A stretch of 24,437 nt of DNA from DATILI01 sp035476635 (GTDB lineage Bacteria > Pseudomonadota > Gammaproteobacteria > Burkholderiales > Burkholderiaceae_C): the NCBI GenBank assembly GCA_035476635.1, contig DATILI010000156.1, forward strand, positions 1-24,437. The letters are read 5' to 3'. The notes beneath the pieces are model-generated. The model was not told where the DNA came from and made no database searches. It saw only the letters and a program-made list of their open reading frames with translations. This document shows, piece after piece, positions 6,556 to 14,017 of the stretch (positions are counted from its first letter, which is position 1; each line of letters begins with the position of its first letter). The position numbers were made by a program, and so were the translations under genes.

Positions 6556-9359
6556 AGGTGGACCCCTGCGTTGACGACGCTGACGCCGTGGCTGGCGCGT
6601 TCGGGGCGAATCTGCAAGACGGACTCACCTCGCAGGAGGCCTTGCGTCGGCTGGCCGAGAACGGCCCCAATGAACTGCGCACAGCCTTGCGGATACCTGC
6701 CTGGCGACGTGCCCTGGCGCACTTCCGGGATCCCCTGATTTACCTGTTGCTGGCCGCCATTGCCATCGCGCTGGCCGCCTGGGTGGCCGAGGGTGGCCAT
6801 GGCTGGCCTGTGGATGCGCTCGTCATCGCGATCATCGTCCTGCTCAATGGTGTCCTGGGTTTTGTGCAGGAGTCCAAGGCGGCGGATGCCGTGGCCGCAC
6901 TGGCCCGGATGACCGAGGTGACCTCCGCCGTGCTGCGCGAAGGGCAGGTGCTGCGGGTTCCCAGCGCTGCACTGGTGCGGGGAGATCTTCTGGTGCTCGG
7001 TGAAGGCGACGCCATCGGGGCGGATGGGCGCCTGGTCCAGGCCGCTTCGCTGCGTGTGCAGGAAGCCTCGCTGACCGGCGAGAGCGAAGCCGTGCTCAAG
7101 GACATCGCGACGCTGCCAAAGCCGGCGGCGCTGGGCGACCAGTTCAACATGGTCTTCAAGGGGACGGCGGTTGCAGAGGGCACCGGCCGCGCCGTGGTCA
7201 CGGCGACCGGCATGCAAACCCAGATGGGCCTGATCGCCCACCTGCTGGAGGCCACTGCCGAGAAGCCGACGCCGCTGCAAAGGGAAGTCGCCAGCATCGG
7301 GCGCATGCTGAGCATCGCCATCGTCGTCATTGCGGTCGTGGTGGTCGGCGTCCTGCTGCTGATTTCCGAGCTGCGCGGCGCGGCCGACGTCATCGCGGTC
7401 TTGCTGCTGGGCGTGGCCCTCGCGGTGGCTGCGGTGCCCGAAGGCCTGCCGGCGATCCTCTCGGTTGTGCTTGCCCTGGGGGTGCAGCGGATGGCCCGGC
7501 ACAACGCCATCGTCAAGAACCTGTCTTCGGTCGAGACCCTGGGGTGCGCCTCGGTCATTTGCTCGGACAAGACCGGAACGCTCACCCGCTCGGAGATGAC
7601 CATCGAGCGGGTGATGACGGCCTCGGGCGGCACCCACGTCACCGGGGTCGGCTACGCGCCGCAGGGGCAAGTGGAGCACGAAGGTGCCGCGATGGCGGCC
7701 GGGCCGTTGCGCAGCGAACAGATCGTGGCGCTCAGTGGCGGCAGCCTGGCCAACAATGCCGACCTGCGGGAAAAGGCGGACGGCCTCTGGGAAATCCACG
7801 GCGATGCCACCGAAGCGGCATTCCTGGTCGCCGAGCGCAAGCTGGGTATCACTGCGCGGCGCGAGCGGCGCTTCGAGCGCATTGGCGAAATTCCGTTCAC
7901 TTCGGAACGCAAGATGATGTCGTCGATTGAAATCGACCACGAGCGTGGCGACGAGGTCGTTGTGGTCACCAAGGGCGCGCCGGACGTGCTGCTGGACCAC
8001 TGTACGCGTGCGCGCGTGGGCATGGACGTCGTGGTACTGGACGAGCCGCGGCGCGCCGCGTTCCTGGCGGACATCGACACGCTCTCGGGCGCTGCGCTGC
8101 GCACCTTGTCCGTGGCCTATCGGCCGCTCGATGCCGGGGAGAACACGCAGGCCGCGCCTTCGTTGGAGCGTGACCTCATCTTCGTCGGCACGGTCGGCAT
8201 CATCGACCCGCCACGCGAAGAAGCGGCCGTGGCCATCCGCGAGGCACGCCGGGCCGGCATCCGGGTCATCATGATCACCGGCGACCACCCGCGCACGGCG
8301 GCGCGCATCGCTGCCGACCTGGGCATCGTGCAAGCCGGTGCGCCAGCCTTGACCGGGTTGGAACTCGACGCGCTGGACGAGGCCGGTTTTCGCGAGGCAG
8401 TGCGCCAGACTTCGGTCTACGCGCGCGTGGCGCCCAAGCACAAGCTGCGCATCGTCGACGCGTTGCAGGCCGACGGCAACGTCGTCGCGATGACGGGCGA
8501 CGGCGTCAACGATGCGCCCGCCCTGAAGGCGGCCGATATCGGCGTGGCGATGGGCATCACCGGCACCGAGGTGACGAAGCAGGCGGCCAGGATGATCCTG
8601 GCCGACGACAACTTCGCCACCATCGTCCAGGCGGTGCGCGAGGGACGCGGCATCCTGGACAACATCCGCAAGTTCCTGCGCTACCTGTTGTCCTCCAACA
8701 TGGGCGAGGTGCTGACCGTCTTTCTGGGCGTGGTCGGGGCCGGGGTGATCGGGCTCCAGGAAGCCGGTGGTGCCGTGGTGCTGCCGCTGCTGGCCACGCA
8801 ACTCCTGTGGATCAACCTGGTCACCGACTCCGGGCCCGCGCTTGCGATGGGGGTCGATCCGCCCGCGGACGATCTCATGGCGCGCAAGCCCCGGCATCCG
8901 AATGATCGGCTGATCGATGCGCGCATGTGGTCCAACGTGGTCCAGACCGGCTTGGTGATCGCGGTGGTGACACTGCTCACGATCGACCTGTACCTGCCAG
9001 GCGGGATGATCGAAGGCGACTACGACCTCACGACGGCCCGTACCGCGGGTTTCACGGTGCTCGTGCTCACCAGCCTGTTCGCCTGCTTGAGCGCGCGATC
9101 GGACACCGCGAGCGCGTTCACGCAGCTGTTTGTCAACTCCTGGCTGTGGGGCGCCATCGGCCTTTCCGCACTGCTGCAGGTGGCCGTGGTTCACCTCCCG
9201 TTTCTCAACCTCGCCTTCGGCACTGCACCATTGGCAATCGACCAGTGGCTGGTCTGCACCTTGATGGCCAGCACCGTGCTGTGGTTCAGCGAACTGCGCA
9301 AGCTGGTGCACTGTGTTCGACAGCGCACATACAAGCGAAAAATCGTCTTGCAAAATTAG
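6552..9359 (+). CDS. Calcium-type cation-transporting P-type ATPase (P2A)
   Basis: About 935 residues with the full P2A layout: N-terminal cation-ATPase domain, M1-M2, actuator domain with TGES, M3-M4 with the PEGLP ion-site motif, phosphorylation motif DKTGTLT (Asp339 from this start), nucleotide domain, hinge GDGVNDAP, then M5-M10. M5 keeps the Asn and Glu of SSNMGE and M6 has NLVTD, matching SERCA calcium ligands, so Ca2+ (possibly Mn2+) export is expected across the inner membrane. The start is uncertain: TTG at 6552 overlaps the cytochrome stop, and GTG at 6558 is next; no in-frame ATG lies nearby. Sequence upstream in this frame is a shadow of the cytochrome gene. Coupling to a c-type cytochrome gene is unusual, though a functional link is not proven. 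Confidence 0.92.
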   Translation: MKVDPCVDDADAVAGAFGANLQDGLTSQEALRRLAENGPNELRTALRIPAWRRALAHFRDPLIYLLLAAIAIALAAWVAEGGHGWPVDALVIAIIVLLNGVLGFVQESKAADAVAALARMTEVTSAVLREGQVLRVPSAALVRGDLLVLGEGDAIGADGRLVQAASLRVQEASLTGESEAVLKDIATLPKPAALGDQFNMVFKGTAVAEGTGRAVVTATGMQTQMGLIAHLLEATAEKPTPLQREVASIGRMLSIAIVVIAVVVVGVLLLISELRGAADVIAVLLLGVALAVAAVPEGLPAILSVVLALGVQRMARHNAIVKNLSSVETLGCASVICSDKTGTLTRSEMTIERVMTASGGTHVTGVGYAPQGQVEHEGAAMAAGPLRSEQIVALSGGSLANNADLREKADGLWEIHGDATEAAFLVAERKLGITARRERRFERIGEIPFTSERKMMSSIEIDHERGDEVVVVTKGAPDVLLDHCTRARVGMDVVVLDEPRRAAFLADIDTLSGAALRTLSVAYRPLDAGENTQAAPSLERDLIFVGTVGIIDPPREEAAVAIREARRAGIRVIMITGDHPRTAARIAADLGIVQAGAPALTGLELDALDEAGFREAVRQTSVYARVAPKHKLRIVDALQADGNVVAMTGDGVNDAPALKAADIGVAMGITGTEVTKQAARMILADDNFATIVQAVREGRGILDNIRKFLRYLLSSNMGEVLTVFLGVVGAGVIGLQEAGGAVVLPLLATQLLWINLVTDSGPALAMGVDPPADDLMARKPRHPNDRLIDARMWSNVVQTGLVIAVVTLLTIDLYLPGGMIEGDYDLTTARTAGFTVLVLTSLFACLSARSDTASAFTQLFVNSWLWGAIGLSALLQVAVVHLPFLNLAFGTAPLAIDQWLVCTLMASTVLWFSELRKLVHCVRQRTYKRKIVLQN

Positions 9360-9523
9360 TTCTTCGGGGCGTATTCCATGACAGCAATGTTGCGCTCGTC
9401 CAAGCGCCGCGCGTAGAGGACGCTGGCGAAACCCAGGTTGTTCAGCTCTGACCGGGGCCGGGCGCCTCCATGCGCCAGGTGAACCGTGCGGTTGCGCACA
9501 CAAACCTTTGCCGGTTGTGTTGG
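9356..9523 (-). pseudogene. Possible C-terminal remnant of an unidentified gene
   Basis: On the minus strand an open frame without a convincing start ends in TAA at 9358-9356, overlapping the ATPase stop. Its last 31 residues, including LNNLGFASVLYARRL and DERNIAVMEYAPKN, have natural protein composition. The frame is closed by a stop at 9526-9524. No family is recognised. It may be the tail of a gene lost by deletion, or a chance frame in GC-rich DNA. Confidence 0.25.
9498..9520. repeat. Imperfect inverted repeat upstream of the kinase operon
   Basis: ACACAAACC (9498-9506) and GGTTGTGT (9513-9520) are complementary apart from one unpaired base, with a six-base spacer. The repeat sits about 90 bp before the histidine kinase start, in the 250-bp gap after the ATPase. 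It may be an operator or a hairpin ending ATPase transcription, although no T-tract follows. The rest of the gap shows no other clear element apart from the minus-strand remnant. Confidence 0.3.
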
Positions 9524-9609
9524 TTAGCGCACAGAAGCGGCGCGCGCCATCTCGTAGAGTCACAAGACGAACTTCTCCGTGTGACGAAGGGCCAAGGCGA
9601 GGAAAAAAG

Positions 9610-11187
9610 ATGGTGTCTGAATCAACCATGCCGGCGAAAGCGGTGGCGAGAATTTTCGCCAGCGGCAGCGAGACCATGGCGCAGCGCGTGCCGTTCCTGG
9701 ATGACCTGGGGCAGATGGAAGGCCGCTACCGCGGACTGCTGGAAGCGGCTCCGGACGCCATGGTGGTGGTGAACCAGGACGGGGAAATCGTCCTCCTGAA
9801 TGTCCAGGCCGAGAAGCAGTTCGGCTACAGCCGCGACGAACTTCTGGGCCAGCAGGTCAAGAACATCGTTCCCGAAGGCTTTGCAGAGCGCCTGATCGCG
9901 GACGGCACGCGCACGGCGGCTGAGGCGCTGGCGCAGCAAATCGGCACCGGCATCGAGCTGTCCGGGCGGCGCAGGGACGGTTCCGAGTTTCCCATCGAGA
10001 TCATGCTGAGCCCGCTGGAAAGCGCCGAGGGCATCCTGGTGACGGCGGCGATCCGCGACATCAGCGTGCGCAAGGCCGCGGAGATGCACCTCGCGCAAAT
10101 GGAAGGGCGCTACCGCGGACTGCTGGAAGCTGCGCCAGACGCCATGGTGGTGGTCAACCAGGATGGGGAAATCGTTCTCCTGAACGTCCAGGCGGAAAAG
10201 CAGTTTGGTTACCGCCGCGACGAACTTTTGGGCCAGCAGGTCAAGAACATCATTCCGGAAGGATTCGCGGAGCGCTTGCTCGCGGATGCCCTGCGTTCCG
10301 CGGCAGACGCGCTGGCACAACAGATTGGCACGGGGATCGAGCTATCCGGGCGGCGCAAGGATGGGTCCGAGTTTCCCATCGAGATCATGCTGAGCCCGCT
10401 GCAAAGCGCCGAAGGGATCCTGGTGACAGCAGCGATCCGTGACATCACCAAGCAGAAAAAGGCCGAAGCACAGCTTTTGCAGAAGGTCGAAGAACTCCAC
10501 CGCTCGAATGAAGAGCTGGGGCAATTCGCCTCCATTGCCTCCCATGATTTGCAGGAGCCGCTGCGGATGGTGGCCAGCTACACGCAGCTGCTGTCAAAAC
10601 GCTACAAGGGAAAGCTGGATGCCGACGCGGATGAGTTCATTGCTTTCGCGGTAGACGGGGCCAGCCGCATGCAGCGGCTGATCAAGGATCTGCTGGCCTA
10701 TTCGCGCATCGGGCCAAAGGGCACCATTGCGACGCACACACCGAGTGAGCAGGCACTGCAGCAGGCGCTCATCAATTTGCGCGGCTCCATCGAAGTGAGC
10801 GGCGCCGTGGTGACGCACGATCCACTTCCCGCCGTGCCAGCGGATGAACTGGAGTTGGTTCAGCTGTTTCAGAACCTGGTCGGCAATGGCATCAAGTACC
10901 AGAAAGACGACGTTCCACGTGTTCACGTGTCTGCTGCCAGGAATCACGAAGACATCTGGATATTCTCGGTGAAGGACAACGGCCTGGGCATCGATGAGAA
11001 GTACTTCGACAAGATCTTCGGCATGTTTCAGCGCCTGCATAAACGGGAAGAATTTGACGGTACCGGCATCGGGCTGGCCATCTGCAAGAAGATCGTGGAG
11101 CGGCACGGTGGCTACATCTCGGTGGAATCCCAGGTTGGCCTCGGCTCCACGTTCCACTTCGCACTCGAAGGAGGCAAGACATCATGA
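9610..11187 (+). CDS. Soluble PAS-PAS sensor histidine kinase
   Basis: This 525-residue cytoplasmic kinase has two nearly identical PAS domains (about 35-151 and 163-279), a HisKA domain with His312 in SHDLQEPLR, and a HATPase domain (about 410-520) with N box QNLVGNGIKY, G1 DNGLGID (457-462) and G2 GTGIGLAI. The HisKA type resembles that of phytochrome-like kinases, which typically pair with small Rcp1-like regulators, exactly what follows here. No membrane segment or signal peptide is present, so the signal is internal (redox, small ligand or cofactor in PAS). AGGA at 9600-9603 precedes the ATG at good spacing; the longer upstream frame lacks a better start. It is the first gene of a four-gene operon with ATGA overlaps. 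Confidence 0.93.
   Translation: MVSESTMPAKAVARIFASGSETMAQRVPFLDDLGQMEGRYRGLLEAAPDAMVVVNQDGEIVLLNVQAEKQFGYSRDELLGQQVKNIVPEGFAERLIADGTRTAAEALAQQIGTGIELSGRRRDGSEFPIEIMLSPLESAEGILVTAAIRDISVRKAAEMHLAQMEGRYRGLLEAAPDAMVVVNQDGEIVLLNVQAEKQFGYRRDELLGQQVKNIIPEGFAERLLADALRSAADALAQQIGTGIELSGRRKDGSEFPIEIMLSPLQSAEGILVTAAIRDITKQKKAEAQLLQKVEELHRSNEELGQFASIASHDLQEPLRMVASYTQLLSKRYKGKLDADADEFIAFAVDGASRMQRLIKDLLAYSRIGPKGTIATHTPSEQALQQALINLRGSIEVSGAVVTHDPLPAVPADELELVQLFQNLVGNGIKYQKDDVPRVHVSAARNHEDIWIFSVKDNGLGIDEKYFDKIFGMFQRLHKREEFDGTGIGLAICKKIVERHGGYISVESQVGLGSTFHFALEGGKTS
9712..10446 (+). repeat. Tandem duplication of the PAS-domain coding segment
   Basis: Bases 9712-10062 and 10096-10446 encode the same 117-residue PAS unit, offset by 384 bp (128 codons). 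The two protein copies differ at 9 of 117 residues by my alignment. In the first 39 codons I count 13 codon differences, all synonymous. The copies have therefore diverged at the DNA level while the protein was held nearly constant. Confidence 0.9.
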
Positions 11188-11645
11188 GTGACTTCGAAGG
11201 AGTCGGCATGCCGCTGCAGGTCTTGCTGGTTGAAGACAACGCGGGCGATGTGCGACTGACGCGGGAAGCCTTTCGCGATGCGAACATGTCCATTCAGTTC
11301 CACGTGGCCTCGGACGGGGTCGAAGCGATGGCATTTTTACGGCGCGAGGGGGCATTCAGCAAAGTGCCCCGGCCCGATCTCATCCTGCTGGATCTCAACC
11401 TGCCAAGAATGGATGGACGCGAGGTGCTGACCCAGATCAAGGAAGACGAGGGCCTGAAGAGCATCCCCACGGTCATCCTCACCACTTCCGAGGCCGAAGT
11501 GGATATCGCGAAAAGCTATCAACTTCAGGCCAATTGCTATCTCAGCAAGCCGGTGCAGCTGGAGGCATTCGAGAGCCTGGTTAAAAGTATCAACGAGTTC
11601 TGGCTGATGACGGCCAAGTTGCCAAGGCAAAGGCCAAGCGGATGA
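11184..11645 (+). CDS. Single-domain response regulator (Rcp1-like)
   Basis: The 153-residue product is a single receiver domain with no output domain: acidic pocket Glu17/Asp18, phospho-acceptor Asp70 in LLDLNLPRMDG, switch Thr100/Thr101 and Lys122 in the SKP motif. The length and the long loop around REGAFSKVPRPD are typical of Rcp1-like regulators that receive phosphate from SHDLQEPLR-type kinases. It probably acts as the immediate target or phosphate sink of the upstream kinase. The ATG overlaps the kinase stop and has GAAGGAGG 9 bases upstream. ATG 11208, which has its own GAAGGAG, is an alternative start giving MPLQVLLVED. Confidence 0.92.
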   Translation: MSDFEGVGMPLQVLLVEDNAGDVRLTREAFRDANMSIQFHVASDGVEAMAFLRREGAFSKVPRPDLILLDLNLPRMDGREVLTQIKEDEGLKSIPTVILTTSEAEVDIAKSYQLQANCYLSKPVQLEAFESLVKSINEFWLMTAKLPRQRPSG

Positions 11646-14017
11646 GAAAGCAATCTCCCGTGCGGCTCCTCCTGGTCGAAGACAACGCAGGAGATGCCCG
11701 GCTGTTCCGCGAGATGCTGAAGGAGCAAAACGCACACGTGATTGAAGTCACGCACGTGCAGCGCATGAGTGAAGCCGAGCAGCATCTGGCGGAGCACGCG
11801 GTTGACATCATCTTGCTCGATCTTGGTTTGCCCGACGCGCAAGGGTTGGAGGCGATACGGCGGATTCGATCCGCGGCGCCCCGCATTCCGGTCGTGATGC
11901 TGACGATCCTGGACGATGAGCTGCTGGCTGCAAAGGCCTTGCAGAGTGGCGCACAAGACTACCTGATCAAGGGCCAGACCAATTCACGCGAGCTTTTGCG
12001 AAGCCTGCAGTACGCCATTGATCGCAATATCTCGCAGAACGATTTGCGCGAAAGTGAGCGCCGGTTCAGCGCGTTGCTGGAAGCGCAGAAGGAAGCGGAG
12101 CGCAGGATCAAGAGCTTGAACCGGGTGCACGCCGTGCTCAGTGGAATCAGCGCGTTGACCGTCAGGGTTCGCGACCGCGAAGAGCTGTTTCGCGAAGCTT
12201 GTCGGGTTGCCGTTGAGGATGGCGGTTTTGTCATGGCCTGGATCGGCGTCGTGAACCGGGAGGCTGGCCTTATCAAGCGGGTTGCCTGCGCAGGCGACGT
12301 CCGGAATTTCTTTGAGACGGCGCCGGTGACGGTATTCGAATCCAAGGCGCAGGGGGCAGGATATGCGAACCGCGCGATCGTGGAAATGAAGCCGGTGATT
12401 TCACAGAACGTCAAGACCGATGGGCGTGCGATGGTGGGATCGGGGCTCGTGGACAAGGGAATCAATTCGCTCGCGTTCATACCCCTTGTCGTCAGCAGCG
12501 AGGCCATCGGCGTGCTTGGCTTGTATGCGGCGGATACGGAGGGATTTTCCGACGATGAGGAGATGAAGCTGCTGGTCGAACTCGCGGACAACATCTCCAT
12601 CGGGCTGGAGCACATCCAGAAGACGGAAAGACTGAACTATCTTGCCTACTACGACCCGCTGACCAGTCTGGCGAATCGCGCCCTGTTTCTCGATCGCACC
12701 GCCCAAATGCTGCTCGCCGAAGGCGACCCCGCTCGAAAGGTAGCGGTATTCGCCTTGGACATCGAACGATTCAAGACGGTCAACGAGGCGCTCGGCCGCC
12801 AGGCGGGAGACGAACTCCTCAAGAAAGTTGCGGACCGGCTGCGCCAGGTCGGTCCCGGAAAGGCGCCTTTCGAGGGCATTGCGGGTGATCGTTTCTCGGC
12901 GCTTCGCGCGCGCTCCCATCTCGGCCGCGTCGCCGCTGACCAGTTCGCCATCGTGTCGACGGAGGCCCAGAACGACGAGCAGTTCGCGCACCTCACGGAG
13001 GCGATGCTCACGCAATGCTTTGGCGTACCGTTTCGGATCGGTGACAGCGACGTAAGAATCTCGGCAAAGGTGGGCATCGCCGTATTTCCTACTGACGGAA
13101 TGGACGCGGAAACGCTGTTGAGCCATGCGACAGCGGCAGTCAGAAAGGCCAAGGCCAGCGGCGAGCACTACTCGTTCTACGCGCAGGAAATGAACGAACG
13201 GAGCACGGCCATGCTCGCGCTGGAGAACAAGCTGCGCCAGGCGTATGAGAGGGAAGAATTCGTGCTGCACTACCAGCCCAAGATCGACCTGGAGTCGCGA
13301 TGCATCGTCGGGGTGGAAGCGCTGATTCGCTGGCAAAGTCCGGAGCAGGGCCTGGTGCCACCGATCAAGTTCATCTCACTCATGGAGGAGACGGGATTGA
13401 TCCTGGAGGTGGGCGCATGGGCGCTTTCCAAGGCGGTCGCGGATCACCTTCGCTGGGTGGAGATGTGCCTGCCGGCGCCGCGCGTCGCGGTGAACGTATC
13501 GGCGATCCAATTGCGCAAGAAGGACTTCGTAAAGACCCTCGTGGAGGCCGCCACACGCGGGACGACCGCGCCGGGAATCGACCTCGAGATCACCGAAAGC
13601 CTGGTCATGGAGGATATCGAGGGCAATATTGCGAAGCTCAGGGAAGTTCGGGCCCTGGGCTTGAGCATTGCCATCGATGACTTCGGCACTGGCTATTCCT
13701 CGCTTGCCTACCTGGCCAAGCTACCGGTGCAGACGCTGAAGATCGACCGCTCGTTCGTCAACACCATGCTGGACGACCCGGACACCCTGACGATGGTGCA
13801 GACCATCATCTCTTTGGCGCATTCGCTCAGGCTCAAGGTCGTGGCCGAAGGCGTCGAATCGGAGGAGCAAGTCAAGATGCTGCGCCTGCTGCATTGCGAC
13901 GCGATGCAGGGCTACCTCTTCAGCAAGGCGGTGCCGTTCGATGCGCTGACTTCGCTTTTGAACCAGGCGAAGAACGACATGGCTGTATTCGCAGCATCTC
14001 GTGCGGTCCTGGCATGA
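11642..14017 (+). CDS. REC-GAF-GGDEF(degenerate)-EAL response regulator, predicted c-di-GMP phosphodiesterase
   Basis: This 791-residue protein has REC (8-125, phospho-Asp60), GAF (about 155-325), a GGDEF-like domain (330-515) and EAL (525-775). The GGDEF motif is replaced by AADQF (431-435), and about 17 extra residues lie just before it (around 403-425), so cyclase activity should be absent; Asp373 of the first metal site remains. The EAL side looks complete: Glu559 of EAL, Asn618, Glu652, Asp679/Asp680 in DDFGTG, Lys700, Glu736 and Gln756. It should therefore hydrolyse c-di-GMP under control of phosphorylation and GAF input. Its start overlaps the preceding regulator stop (ATGA). GAF through EAL resembles the minus-strand protein at 17307-20099, so the two are likely paralogues. 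Confidence 0.92.
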   Translation: MRKQSPVRLLLVEDNAGDARLFREMLKEQNAHVIEVTHVQRMSEAEQHLAEHAVDIILLDLGLPDAQGLEAIRRIRSAAPRIPVVMLTILDDELLAAKALQSGAQDYLIKGQTNSRELLRSLQYAIDRNISQNDLRESERRFSALLEAQKEAERRIKSLNRVHAVLSGISALTVRVRDREELFREACRVAVEDGGFVMAWIGVVNREAGLIKRVACAGDVRNFFETAPVTVFESKAQGAGYANRAIVEMKPVISQNVKTDGRAMVGSGLVDKGINSLAFIPLVVSSEAIGVLGLYAADTEGFSDDEEMKLLVELADNISIGLEHIQKTERLNYLAYYDPLTSLANRALFLDRTAQMLLAEGDPARKVAVFALDIERFKTVNEALGRQAGDELLKKVADRLRQVGPGKAPFEGIAGDRFSALRARSHLGRVAADQFAIVSTEAQNDEQFAHLTEAMLTQCFGVPFRIGDSDVRISAKVGIAVFPTDGMDAETLLSHATAAVRKAKASGEHYSFYAQEMNERSTAMLALENKLRQAYEREEFVLHYQPKIDLESRCIVGVEALIRWQSPEQGLVPPIKFISLMEETGLILEVGAWALSKAVADHLRWVEMCLPAPRVAVNVSAIQLRKKDFVKTLVEAATRGTTAPGIDLEITESLVMEDIEGNIAKLREVRALGLSIAIDDFGTGYSSLAYLAKLPVQTLKIDRSFVNTMLDDPDTLTMVQTIISLAHSLRLKVVAEGVESEEQVKMLRLLHCDAMQGYLFSKAVPFDALTSLLNQAKNDMAVFAASRAVLA

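Noticed and set aside
6525..9677. A 1050-codon open frame on the minus strand opposite the P-type ATPase
   Set aside because: It is the codon-bias shadow of the ATPase: composition is rich in His, Arg, Gln and Gly with no recognisable domain, whereas the plus strand holds every P-ATPase motif.
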